Shown here piece after piece: positions 34,393 to 43,144 of a DNA stretch of 64,000 nt. Under the pieces are notes generated by a model, which was not told the DNA's origin, made no database searches, and saw only the letters and a program-made list of their open reading frames with translations. The DNA is taken from assembly GCF_009857475.1 (NCBI RefSeq), contig NZ_WWCJ01000002.1, positions 62,001 to 126,000 on the forward strand, written 5' to 3'. This DNA comes from Pseudoduganella guangdongensis (GTDB lineage: Bacteria; Pseudomonadota; Gammaproteobacteria; Burkholderiales; Burkholderiaceae_D). A program made the position numbers and the translations under genes. Each line of letters opens with the position of its first letter. The first letter of the stretch is position 1.

Positions 34393-35088
34393 CTACTCGA
34401 AGAGCGGGGCGATGGCGAGCGGGGTGTTCTGGCTGACGACCTGGCCTTGCACCGACCAGTCGGCAAAGCGGTAGGTGGCGGTGCGGTAGCTGCCCACGGT
34501 TTCGCCTTCGAACGCGGGGCCGTCCACCACCGGCAGCGGCGCTTCGCGCTGGCCGAATTTCACCTGCACCAGGGCGTCGGCGCGGTTGACGAACACGAAG
34601 CGCACGCCGCTGCATTTCTTCGCTCCATAGGAAGCATCCACATAGCGCTGGTAGGCCAGCGCCTGTTCGCAGGCCGCGCGCAGGTCGGCCGATTCGTAGA
34701 CGCCGTCGTTGCGCGCCATGATCGACACGCGCGGCAGGAAGCGGTAATGCAGCAGCTTGCGGTTCAGCGCCAGCACGGCGTTGTCGTCGTAGGCCGCCTT
34801 CAACAGCGGGAACACGGCGCGGCCGGCCGCATCCAGCGGCAGGTTCAGTTGCGTGTTCTTGCCGGTCAGCGTCAGGTGCAGGCCGTCCAGTGTCCCGGAG
34901 GCGTCACGCGGGCTGACCTGGTAGTGGATCTGCAGGAAATGCTTCGGTTTGCCGTATTTGGCGAACACCACCATCTGCTTATAGGCGTCACGGTAGCTGA
35001 CCCACTCCTCCTGCGCCTGGACGGCACAGGACACCACCGCCAGGCACAGGGCCGGCAGCGTGGTGCGGAGCAAGGTCATGGTCTTCAT
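34393..35088 (-). CDS. exported protein of unknown function
   Basis: 231 residues from the ATG at 35088, whose first base is the last base of the mipA stop codon (TGATG), so translation is probably coupled. A signal peptide (MKTMTLLRTTLPALCLAVVS) ends near AVQAQ. The mature part (EEWVSYRDAYKQMVVFAKYG, then LNLPLDAAGRAVFPLLKAAY) has two cysteines but no motif that I can name. It is co-transcribed with the MipA-like porin and probably acts in the periplasm. Confidence 0.7.
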   Translation of the reverse strand: MKTMTLLRTTLPALCLAVVSCAVQAQEEWVSYRDAYKQMVVFAKYGKPKHFLQIHYQVSPRDASGTLDGLHLTLTGKNTQLNLPLDAAGRAVFPLLKAAYDDNAVLALNRKLLHYRFLPRVSIMARNDGVYESADLRAACEQALAYQRYVDASYGAKKCSGVRFVFVNRADALVQVKFGQREAPLPVVDGPAFEGETVGSYRTATYRFADWSVQGQVVSQNTPLAIAPLFE

Positions 35089-35966
35089 CAGAATCGGTAA
35101 GCCAGGGCAGTGGAAACGGAAACATTGGTAGCCCGCTCTACCAGCGGGCTGGCTTTGGCATCGCCTGCCAGGCGGTTGACATGCACGCCCGAGGTCAGGA
35201 TCCAGCTCGGGCTCAGCGCCCAATTCCAGCGTGCGCCAAGGCGCACGTCCTGCACGCCGCCGCCCGGACGGTAGTGGCCCAAGCGGGTGCGTTCGCCTTC
35301 CGCCTTGGTCAGGCCGAACCAGGTCTGGTTGTGCGCGCTGTTCACCAGCGAGACGCCGGCGGAAAGCACCACCGTATGGTGCGGCGCCACGTCTTCCATC
35401 ATGTATTGCAGCGAAGTGTGCAGGCGCGCGCCGTTGTGGTCCTGGCCGGCGCCATAGGTCAGGTTATTGGTCAGGCGCAGCTTGGGCGTCAGGTAGTAGT
35501 TCAGGAAGCCGCCATAGGTCAGGCGGCGTCCGATCACGTCCATACCCGACAGCTTATTGGCGCGGGCCACCCGGTCGTCGCCCGGCACGATGCCGCCCGG
35601 CTGTTCGCCAGTGATGGAGGCATGCGTGTTCGATGCCTCGCCCATGCTGCCCACACCCTGCGACAGGCCATCCTTGTCGCGGCGCGGGGCCATGGACAGC
35701 AAGGGGCCGAATTCCAGCGACGGCGTCTGCGACAGGTGCATGCCGACCGTGGTGCCGGCGATGAAAATGCCATTGCTCCATTGGACCTGCAGTACCGGCA
35801 GCGGCAAGGTGCGGTTGTCGCGCGCACCATCGAAACGCGGCACGTTCTGGACGCCCACGCCAATATACATATCCCGGCTGCCGTCAGGCATCGGGTTGGT
35901 GGCCGGTGTTTGCGCAGCTGCCGTGCCGCAAACGCCTGCGAGGGCGAGGAACAGGTACTTTTGCAT
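35088..35966 (-). CDS. MipA/OmpV-family outer-membrane protein
   Basis: 292 residues from the ATG at 35966; a TTG four codons upstream is the alternative. Signal peptide MQKYLFLALAGVCGTAAAQ, then an OmpV-type barrel: the N-terminal IGVGVQNVPRFDGARD, then NYYLTPKLRLTNNLTYGAGQ, and a final LAYRF ending in phenylalanine. MipA family members bind murein enzymes or act as porins. It sits between an RstA-like regulator and an RstB-like kinase on the opposite strand, so the system may control it. An inverted repeat lies just upstream of the start. Confidence 0.9.
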   Translation of the reverse strand: MQKYLFLALAGVCGTAAAQTPATNPMPDGSRDMYIGVGVQNVPRFDGARDNRTLPLPVLQVQWSNGIFIAGTTVGMHLSQTPSLEFGPLLSMAPRRDKDGLSQGVGSMGEASNTHASITGEQPGGIVPGDDRVARANKLSGMDVIGRRLTYGGFLNYYLTPKLRLTNNLTYGAGQDHNGARLHTSLQYMMEDVAPHHTVVLSAGVSLVNSAHNQTWFGLTKAEGERTRLGHYRPGGGVQDVRLGARWNWALSPSWILTSGVHVNRLAGDAKASPLVERATNVSVSTALAYRF

Positions 35967-35981
35967 ATGAAACGTCAACGT

Positions 35982-36020
35982 GTGGGAATGTGCAATATTG
36001 TAAATGCATTACATTCCCAC
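35982..36020. promoter_or_regulatory. inverted repeat GTGGGAATGT / ACATTCCCAC upstream of mipA-like gene
   Basis: Perfect 10-bp arms with a 19-base spacer, starting 16 bases upstream of the mipA-like ATG. The spacer holds a second palindrome TGTAA-N5-TTACA and, on the minus strand, a TACAAT -10-like hexamer. It may be the operator for the adjacent RstA-like regulator. Confidence 0.5.
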
Positions 36021-36033
36021 GCTGTTAATTCGT

Positions 36034-36858
36034 TCACCCCTTGATAAACTGGACCTTCCCGTCGATCCGGTCCAGCACGATCATCGTGGCCGGGAAGACG
36101 AATGCCTGGGTGCAAGCTGCGCCTTCCGGCGGCGTGCTCAGGTGGTAGTTCACCAACAACGTTTCGCCGCCAAACGTGACTTTGTCGAGGACCAGGTCGA
36201 TGCAGCCGTTCGGGTAGCCGCCGGCGGCAATGGCGATCACCGTCTTGCGGTTGAAGTCGATAGCGGGCACGGCGGGCGGCGCGCTCATGCCGTCATGGGC
36301 CGCGCTCCAGAACTTGGCCAGGCCCGCCGCGTCGCGAATGACCAGTTCTTCCGGATTGCGCACGCCGCTGTATTGATTGTGCAACAACTTTTCAAAAGGC
36401 ACCGGACCGTCTTTCGGACTGAATACGACATACTCGACTTTACGGCCGGTACCCAAGTCTGGCTTGTCCAGGTTGCGCACAATGGTCTCGATCAGGGAGC
36501 GCTGGCTCTCATCCTTGCACGAGGTGCGCGCGCCGGCAATGCTGTCGCTCACCGAGCATTGCTCGTTTTGCGGGGTCAGGCCGTACAGCACATGGTTGTA
36601 GGAGGCGTCCGCGCAATTGCCGGCCCGTTCCCAGAACACTTGCTTGCCGTCGATGACGTACAGGCGGTTGGCGAAGTCGGAACAACCGGCCGCGCGGGCC
36701 AGCTTGATGAATTCGTCCTTGGCAGGGGCGCCTGGCGCGGGCTCGCCCACGGCGATCTGGGAGCCGGTGCGGTTGGTATCCGTGGCGCTACCGCCACCAC
36801 CGCAAGCGGCGAGGAACAAGGTCGCCACCAAGGCGCTGCAAGTTGCAAATTTGTTCAT
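36034..36858 (-). CDS. lipoprotein with PrcB-like C-terminal domain
   Basis: 274 residues from the ATG at 36858 (GAGGG ribosome site). Lipobox LAAC near residue 17, followed by a glycine-serine linker. The C-terminal third (IAIAAGGYPNGCIDLVLDKV, GGETLLVNYHLSTPPEGAAC, TQAFVFPATMIVLD) resembles the PrcB C-terminal domain found in protease-complex subunits. The central region (AARAAGCSDFANRLYVIDGK) is unrecognised. Anchored in the inner or outer membrane, facing the periplasm. It is divergent from the RstB-like kinase gene. Confidence 0.8.
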   Translation of the reverse strand: MNKFATCSALVATLFLAACGGGGSATDTNRTGSQIAVGEPAPGAPAKDEFIKLARAAGCSDFANRLYVIDGKQVFWERAGNCADASYNHVLYGLTPQNEQCSVSDSIAGARTSCKDESQRSLIETIVRNLDKPDLGTGRKVEYVVFSPKDGPVPFEKLLHNQYSGVRNPEELVIRDAAGLAKFWSAAHDGMSAPPAVPAIDFNRKTVIAIAAGGYPNGCIDLVLDKVTFGGETLLVNYHLSTPPEGAACTQAFVFPATMIVLDRIDGKVQFIKG

Positions 36859-36991
36859 TGCCCAACCCTCCATTCGATAGGCTGATCTTAGGCAAGCCTG
36901 GCCACAAAATCCGCCGCAAGCTGTACGCTTTTTGTCGCAAATTTGTACGACAATCATCCTTCGTTGCTTGATTCTTATACAATGCCCGCAA

Positions 36992-38299
36992 ATGAATCGC
37001 CTGTTCTTCCGCTTCTTCATACTGGTGATGCTGTCCATCAGTGCGGCGGCATTCATTGTCTATTTCTCAATTAATCGCCTGTTTGGCGATCCCCTCGACT
37101 CCATTGCGCGGCGCCAGGCCGCGGCCCAGATCTTCCTGTTGGAGCAATACATCGACCAGGCCCCGACCGACCAGTGGCTGGACCGGCTGAACAAGGTGCG
37201 CGAAGTGTCGGGGGTGCGTTTCGAGCTGGTGCCGCTGGGCGAGGTGCGCAAGCAGTTAAGCGGCGTGGATGCAGCGGGCTTCGAGCGCGGCGACGTGGTG
37301 CTGGATATCGGCCGCAAGGCCTTCTACCGGCGCGTCGACCTGTACGGCGAGCGCTATATCGGCAGCAATGAGGAGGCGCTGGTGGCGCAGGACCTGCCGC
37401 TCGATATCGGCTTCGCGCTCTCGATGGAGGCGGTACGCTACCTGATCGTGGCGCTGGTGCTGCTGATCCCGATCGCGGTCTGGTCGCGCGCCCACTGGCA
37501 GGGCTTGCAGCAGCTGTCCGACGTGGCCGACCGTTTTGGCGGCGGCGACCTGGCCGCGCGCGCCCACATGCAGCGGCGCGACAGCATTTACCCGCTGGCC
37601 GAGCGCATCAACCACATGGCCGACCGCATTGCGCGCCTGCTCGATTCGCAGCGCAACCTGCTGCATTCGGTAGGGCACGAAATCCGCACGCCGATCGCGC
37701 GCCTGGAATTTGCGCTGGAGTTGCTGCGCGACGCGGCGGAAAACCCGGCCCTGGACAAGCGCATCAACGCCATGGAAGGTGACCTGCGCGAGCTGAAAGA
37801 ACTGGTCACCGAGCTGCTCGGCATGACCCGGCTCGACGCCGAACCGCATTTGCAGCGCCAGCCCTTCGACCTCAGCAGCGCGCTGGCGCACTGCCGCGAC
37901 ACCTTGCCGCCGGCCGAAGGCATGGTGCTGGAGATGGAGCTGCAGCCCGGCCTGGGCCAGTACAGCGGTGACCGGCGCCTGCTGGAGCGCGCCATCGGCA
38001 ACCTGCTGCGCAACGCCCTGAAGTACGGCACGCGCACGGTGCGCCTGAGCGCCCTGCGCGGCATGGGCGCGCTGCAAGTGGTGGTGGAAGACGACGGCCC
38101 CGGCATTCCGGAACATGAGCGGGAACGCATCTTCGAGCCCTTCTACCGGCTGGACCGCAGCCGCGACCGCAACACCGGCGGCTTTGGCCTGGGCCTGTCG
38201 ATTGCCAGCAAGGCCGTCGGCCTGCATGGCGGCACCCTGGAAGCCGGCAGCTCCAGCCTGGGCGGAGCACGCTTCACCATCACCCTGCCGCTGGCCTAG
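36992..38299 (+). CDS. RstB-like membrane sensor histidine kinase
   Basis: 435 residues from the ATG at 36992. Two membrane segments (about 6-28 and 147-166) bound a periplasmic sensor loop. HAMP domain near 167-218, HisKA with phospho-site H229 (LLHSVGHEIRTPIARLEFAL), N box NLLRNALKYG, and G1/G2 boxes EDDGPGIPEHE and GGFGLGLSIASKAVGLHGG. The likely partner is the response regulator at 33708. Its TAG stop overlaps the stop of the convergent BrkB gene (shared CTAG). Confidence 0.93.
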   Translation: MNRLFFRFFILVMLSISAAAFIVYFSINRLFGDPLDSIARRQAAAQIFLLEQYIDQAPTDQWLDRLNKVREVSGVRFELVPLGEVRKQLSGVDAAGFERGDVVLDIGRKAFYRRVDLYGERYIGSNEEALVAQDLPLDIGFALSMEAVRYLIVALVLLIPIAVWSRAHWQGLQQLSDVADRFGGGDLAARAHMQRRDSIYPLAERINHMADRIARLLDSQRNLLHSVGHEIRTPIARLEFALELLRDAAENPALDKRINAMEGDLRELKELVTELLGMTRLDAEPHLQRQPFDLSSALAHCRDTLPPAEGMVLEMELQPGLGQYSGDRRLLERAIGNLLRNALKYGTRTVRLSALRGMGALQVVVEDDGPGIPEHERERIFEPFYRLDRSRDRNTGGFGLGLSIASKAVGLHGGTLEAGSSSLGGARFTITLPLA

Positions 38300-39207
38300 C
38301 AGGCCGTCTTGGTCTGCAGCCGGTGCGGCGGCTTATGCTGCTCACCGCGCAGCACGCGCTCGAATTCCGAAATCACCTGGGCGCCGAAGAGCAACAGCGT
38401 GGCGCCGATTTCCAGGCTGAACATGACCACGATGGCCGTGGTCATCGAGCCATAGACCAGGTTGACCTGGGACAGGGTGGAGAAATACCAGACCAGCACA
38501 TGGCGCGCCACCTCCCATAGCGCCGTGGCCGTCACGCCGCCGATCAGGGCATGGGTCCAGGACAGGCGGCCCACCGGCATGACCAGGTAGATCGAGCTCA
38601 GCATGAGCACTTCCCCCGCCAGCCCCAGCATATACAGCAGCACGCCCGACAAGCCGTGCAGCGACCAGACATAGCCAAACAGGCGCACGCTCTCCTCGCC
38701 GATGACCTGCAGGCTGCCCGCCACCAGGGTCATAACCAGGGCGCCGACGCCCAGGATCAGGATGTAACAGTAAGGCAACAAGGCCGAGACAATGAAACGC
38801 CGCCGCCGTAAGGCCACCCGGTGCAGGAAGATCACGCACATCGCGTTTTCCAGCACGGTAAAGGCCAGCGAGCTAAAGAACAGCATCACCAGCACCAAGG
38901 CCCAGCCAACCAGTTCCCGGTGCGCCAGGAAATGGCCGACCTCCGCCACCACCGCCTGCGACTGGCCCGGGATCAGCCACTCCAGGTAGCGCCCGATAAT
39001 CTGCAGCAGCTCCTGCTGCGGAATGACATGCGATAGCGCCACCACGACCAGCATCAGCAGCGGGACGATGGAGAGAAGCGAGTAATAGGCCACGGCGCCG
39101 GCCAGCAGCAAGCCCTGGTTCGCCCGAAAACCCCGCAAGCACTGGAGCGCGAAATCCAGAGGATGCGCCAGCACAAAGGCCACCGCCCTGTGCTTGAGCA
39201 TACGCAT
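38296..39207 (-). CDS. YihY/BrkB-family inner-membrane protein
   Basis: 303 residues. Six hydrophobic segments and the family motif set: GAVAYYSLLSIVPLLMLVV near residue 36, LILGVGALVMTLVAGSLQVI, and GGVTATALWEVARHVLVWYF, with VYGSMTTAIVVMFSLEIGAT near the end. The family is named for RNase BN or virulence factor BrkB, but those roles are not well supported; a membrane transport or envelope role is more likely. A second ATG two codons in is also possible. Confidence 0.92.
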   Translation of the reverse strand: MRMLKHRAVAFVLAHPLDFALQCLRGFRANQGLLLAGAVAYYSLLSIVPLLMLVVVALSHVIPQQELLQIIGRYLEWLIPGQSQAVVAEVGHFLAHRELVGWALVLVMLFFSSLAFTVLENAMCVIFLHRVALRRRRFIVSALLPYCYILILGVGALVMTLVAGSLQVIGEESVRLFGYVWSLHGLSGVLLYMLGLAGEVLMLSSIYLVMPVGRLSWTHALIGGVTATALWEVARHVLVWYFSTLSQVNLVYGSMTTAIVVMFSLEIGATLLLFGAQVISEFERVLRGEQHKPPHRLQTKTAC

Positions 39208-39229
39208 CGCCCCATTCTACGCCGACATG

Positions 39230-40294
39230 TCAGATGACGGCGGGCTCGAGGAGGGTGAGGGTTTGGCGGAGGGTGTCGAGACGGGCGCGGATGCCCATGG
39301 GGAGCGTGAACTGGTGGCGGATGTGGCCGAAACTGTAGCCGGTTACTGCGGGGGCTTTCAGGGGCTTGAGGTGCTGGTCGGTGGTTTCATCCAAAGTGAG
39401 GGAGATGTCACTGTCCTGCGGGCCGCAGTTTTCACAAATGCCGAGCATGACGCCAGAGGCGTGCTGCAACCCTTGGTTGAGGTGCAATTGCATCAGCATG
39501 CGGTCGATGCGGTAGGGGGCTTCGTTGACCTCTTCCAGGAACAGGATGCCGCCTTTATAGTTGGCGGCGTATTCGGTGCCAACCAGGGCGCTTACCAGGC
39601 ACAGGTTGCCACCGGTTAGTGGGCCTTCACTTACGCCGGGCACCACGGTTCTCAAGGCGAAATGTGGCTCGTCCAGCGCTTTGCGGCTGTTTTCCACGGC
39701 CATGGGGATGACGTATTCCGGCTCCGGGTGCATCAGCACATTCAGCAGGTGGGTGCTGGAGTAGTCGGATAAGGTGGAGGAGGCGACCGGGCCGTGGAAG
39801 GTGACCAGGCCGACCTTTTTCTGGATGGCAAGGTGCAGCGCGGTTATGTCGGAGTAGCCGAGCAAAATCTTGGGGTTGCGCCGGATCAGCTCGTAGTCCA
39901 GGTGGGCCAGCAGCTGGATACAGCCGGAGCCGCCCCGAATGGCCCAGAGGGCCTTCACCTCGGGGTCGGCGAACATGGCGTGCAAGTCGTCCAGGCGCTG
40001 CTGCGGCAAGCCGCCGTAGTTGCCGTACACGGCGTCCAGGTTCCGCCCCAGCTTGACCCGGAAGCCAAGCGTTTCGATATTCTTGATGGCCTTGGCGATC
40101 GCGGTGGCGTCGGTGTGGCCGCCGGGGGCGATCAGGCCGATGGTGTCGCCCGCCTTCAGGCGCGGCGGTTTAATCAGCTTCATGGACTTCCTGGAAACAG
40201 GACGGCCGCCCGCCGCCACCGCTGCCGTTGCCGGCAAGGCGGTGGCAGCCAGGGCGGCCGCCACGATTCGGCCAAAACTGCGCCGATCAATCAA
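39230..40294 (-). CDS. LD-carboxypeptidase with apparent Tat signal (MccF/LdcA, S66)
   Basis: 354 residues if the TTG at 40294 is used, one base after the TonB-receptor stop. This start keeps an in-frame twin-arginine leader (DRRSFGRIVAAALAATALPA). An ATG at 40183 has a better ribosome site (AGGAAG) but would give a protein without the leader, so both are possible. The S66 fold shows IRGGSGCIQLLAHLDYELIR, nucleophile region LLGYSDITALH, LEEVNEAPYRIDRML (glutamate) and the histidine in FGHIRHQFTLPMG. The family removes D-Ala from muropeptide tetrapeptides. Confidence 0.88.
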   Translation of the reverse strand: MIDRRSFGRIVAAALAATALPATAAVAAGGRPVSRKSMKLIKPPRLKAGDTIGLIAPGGHTDATAIAKAIKNIETLGFRVKLGRNLDAVYGNYGGLPQQRLDDLHAMFADPEVKALWAIRGGSGCIQLLAHLDYELIRRNPKILLGYSDITALHLAIQKKVGLVTFHGPVASSTLSDYSSTHLLNVLMHPEPEYVIPMAVENSRKALDEPHFALRTVVPGVSEGPLTGGNLCLVSALVGTEYAANYKGGILFLEEVNEAPYRIDRMLMQLHLNQGLQHASGVMLGICENCGPQDSDISLTLDETTDQHLKPLKAPAVTGYSFGHIRHQFTLPMGIRARLDTLRQTLTLLEPAVI

Positions 40295-40295
40295 G

Positions 40296-43052
40296 TCAGA
40301 AGAACTTGTACTTGATGTTGAAAGCGAAGGAACGGCCACGGCCATCCGCGACGCGCGGGTCCCAACCGGCGCCCACCACTTCGTCCACATTGTGGGCGGT
40401 GAATGGCGGATCGGTGTCGAACAGGTTCTGGATGCCGGCGGTAATGGTGGTGTTCTTGAACCCGGTATACGTGCCCGAAACGCCGAAGATGCTGTAATGG
40501 CGCACCATCGGGTCAAAGCCTGGCGGCGGGGTGCCCTTGCCGCCGTTCGGTACCTGGTCGGCGTAGTGCGAGGCGAACTTGTTGGTGAACAACACGCTCC
40601 AGTCGCCGCGCGACACGCTCACGCTGGCGTTGTGCTTCCAGCGCAGGTAGACGTCGCGGGTGGCGAACTTGCCAACCTGCTCCTTGTAGGGCTGGCCTTC
40701 AAATTCGGCGAACTTGAAGGACTTCATCCAGGTGCCGTCCAGGGTGGCCACCGTCTTGTAGGTGCCAAGCTTGTAGTCGCCGCGCAGGCCGATATCCAGA
40801 CCGCGGGTTTTCAGGCCGGCAGCGTTGATCCAGCCCGCTTCCACGTGATCGATCACGCCGGTCTGCGGGTTGCGGATGATGTATTCCTGCAGGAATTGCC
40901 AGTTGTTCAGCACCACTTGCGGGGTGCGGTTCAGGATGCGGTCCTGGATATTGATGGCCCAGAAGTCGAGCGAGGCGGTCAGGCCTTCCACTGGCGACAC
41001 CACCATGCCCAGCGTGCCCTGCTTGGAGGTTTCCGGCTTCAGGTTCGGGTTGCCGCCGGTGTTGTAGTTCAGGCGCGGGATAGCGCAGAAAGCGGGATTG
41101 CCCGGGTTCTTGGCGCAACCTTCCTGGTCGATCACGCCGTTTGGCAGTTCCTGCGACAGGCGGCCGGCGTACAACTGGACGAAGCTCGGCGCCAGGAAGC
41201 CTTCCGAGGCGGAGCCGCGGAACATCAGGTTCTGGCTTGGCTGCCAGCGGAACGAAACTTTCGGGTTGGTGGTGGCGCCGATCACGGAGTAATCGTCGCG
41301 GCGCACGGCCAGTTGCACTTCCAGGTCTTTGAGAATCGGGATCAGCGCTTCGGCATACACGGCGCGGATATTGCGGCTCACTTCCTTCTGGGTCGCGTTG
41401 CCCGGCGCCAGCAGGATCTTGGTCGCATCGACGTCCTGCATGAACTCATAGGTCTCGCGGCGCAGGTCAACGCCAGCCGCCATCGAAACCGCGCCGGCCG
41501 GCAGCTGGAATACTTCGCCCGAGATTGCGCCATCCAGCTGGGTCATGGTGGTTTTGCCGTGCTGCAGGCGGCCGTAGAACTTGGTCGATTCGATCAGCTG
41601 CATCGCATCGGCAGTCTGGCTCTGGCCCGGCTGCAGCCATGGGTTGATCTTGCCGCTGCCGAGGGCGGCGTAAATCTTATCGGTCCAGCCGTAGCCGTCG
41701 ATCAGGTCGGTCTTGGTGGTGCTCTGGGCGCGCGACAGGCCGACTTTATAGTCGTATTTACCGGCCAGCACACCTTCCAGGCCTACCAGGCCGCGCAGGT
41801 TTTCGGTGACGTTCTTCTGGGTGCGGTTGCCCCACGGGGTCGAGCGCCACTTGTAAATGATCGGCTTGGTCTTGTCGTAGCTCGGGATGTACTGCGTCAT
41901 GTCCAGGTAGTACTGGCCGCCGACCGGGTAGGCCGCGCCATTGGCCAGGCTGGTGGAGATCTGGACCGGGGTCAGTTCGGCAGTCGCCTCGCTGCGCGAG
42001 CCCAGCAGTTCTGCGAACAGCTTGTGCTCAGGGCTCAGCTGGAAAGTCGCGCGCGATACGGCATTGGTACGTTCCACCGGGAAGCTGATCACATAGTCCG
42101 CGCCATAGTCATAGGCGCAGGAATACTTGGTGCGGGTCGGTGCCGTGACATCCTTCCACAGGTCGGTCACGTACTGCGACATGCCTTCGATCGAGTCGCA
42201 CTTGCCCTGGAAGCTGAGCGGGTTGGCCTGCAGGTAGGTGGTGTTGTCACCGTTGACCTTGAAGCCCGTCCCCAGAGCCGTGCCAGCACCGGTCAGGATG
42301 TTGGCAAACGGAGTGCCGGTGGTATCCGGCGACAGGCCGCGCTCCGGCTGGTAGCCGTTGGCAAAGTCGCGCTGGCTGGAGGACAGCTTGTCGTTCACGT
42401 CGTGCGTCACGCTGGCCATGACATTCCAGCCCTGGTCGGCCAGGCTGCCCCAGCCGCCCAAGGCGGAGTAGCGGCGCTGCATGCCGCCGCCGGCTTCGGT
42501 GGCGTTGTAGCTGGCTTCCAGCTCCAGGCCGGTGTAATCGGTGCGCAGGATGAAGTTGACCACGCCGCCAATGGCGTCGGTGCCGTAAATGGCGGAGGCG
42601 CCGTCTTTCAGGATTTCCACGCGCTGGATGGCGCCCAGCGGGATCGAGTTCAGGTCGACCGCCTTGCCGGAGGCGCCGTGGTTACCCACGCGGCGGCCAT
42701 TCAGCAGCACCAGGGTGGCGTTCGGGCCCAGGCCGCGCAGGGAGGCGAAGGAAGCGCCGCCGGAGACGCGGTCGGCATCGGCGCCGAACACGTTATTCCC
42801 GGAAGTCATATTGTCGGCGCCGGAGCCGTTGGCGGAAATCGTGCGCAGCAAGTCCTCGGTGCTGGTGATGCCGGCCTTCTTGATGGAGTCCATGGTGATG
42901 ACCTGGACCGGAAGGGCGCCTTCGGCGGCGACACGCTTGATGCTGGAACCCGTGATCTCCACGCGCTGCATGGGTTGGGCAGCTTGCTGCGCCATGGCTG
43001 GGCTTACTACTCCGATGAGCGCAATCAGTTGCGCCAGCTTCTTTACCTTCAC
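40296..43052 (-). CDS. TonB-dependent receptor
   Basis: 918 residues from a GTG at 43052 with GGGAGA upstream. Signal peptide MKVKKLAQLIALIGVVSPAM ends near AMAQQ; TonB box-like MQRVEITGSSIKR; plug with TEDLLRTISANGSG and GLGPNATLVLLNGRRVGNHG, IQRVEILKDGASAIYGTDAI; large barrel ending KYKFF. This NGRRVGN / DGASAIYGTDA type is common in receptors for peptides or glycans. The LD-carboxypeptidase gene starts one base after its stop, suggesting uptake or processing of wall-derived peptides. Confidence 0.93.
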   Translation of the reverse strand: MKVKKLAQLIALIGVVSPAMAQQAAQPMQRVEITGSSIKRVAAEGALPVQVITMDSIKKAGITSTEDLLRTISANGSGADNMTSGNNVFGADADRVSGGASFASLRGLGPNATLVLLNGRRVGNHGASGKAVDLNSIPLGAIQRVEILKDGASAIYGTDAIGGVVNFILRTDYTGLELEASYNATEAGGGMQRRYSALGGWGSLADQGWNVMASVTHDVNDKLSSSQRDFANGYQPERGLSPDTTGTPFANILTGAGTALGTGFKVNGDNTTYLQANPLSFQGKCDSIEGMSQYVTDLWKDVTAPTRTKYSCAYDYGADYVISFPVERTNAVSRATFQLSPEHKLFAELLGSRSEATAELTPVQISTSLANGAAYPVGGQYYLDMTQYIPSYDKTKPIIYKWRSTPWGNRTQKNVTENLRGLVGLEGVLAGKYDYKVGLSRAQSTTKTDLIDGYGWTDKIYAALGSGKINPWLQPGQSQTADAMQLIESTKFYGRLQHGKTTMTQLDGAISGEVFQLPAGAVSMAAGVDLRRETYEFMQDVDATKILLAPGNATQKEVSRNIRAVYAEALIPILKDLEVQLAVRRDDYSVIGATTNPKVSFRWQPSQNLMFRGSASEGFLAPSFVQLYAGRLSQELPNGVIDQEGCAKNPGNPAFCAIPRLNYNTGGNPNLKPETSKQGTLGMVVSPVEGLTASLDFWAINIQDRILNRTPQVVLNNWQFLQEYIIRNPQTGVIDHVEAGWINAAGLKTRGLDIGLRGDYKLGTYKTVATLDGTWMKSFKFAEFEGQPYKEQVGKFATRDVYLRWKHNASVSVSRGDWSVLFTNKFASHYADQVPNGGKGTPPPGFDPMVRHYSIFGVSGTYTGFKNTTITAGIQNLFDTDPPFTAHNVDEVVGAGWDPRVADGRGRSFAFNIKYKFF

Positions 43053-43144
43053 GGGTTTTCTCCCAAGTAGAAATAGTTATATGAACGCAGGTTAGCTGTA
43101 TAGAAAACTTGTCATCCAATGAAAATTACTGCTGCGTCCATAAC

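Noticed and set aside
40020-43070. 1016-codon plus-strand frame over the TonB receptor
   Set aside because: Antisense shadow; the minus strand carries a complete receptor with signal peptide and C-terminal aromatic residue.
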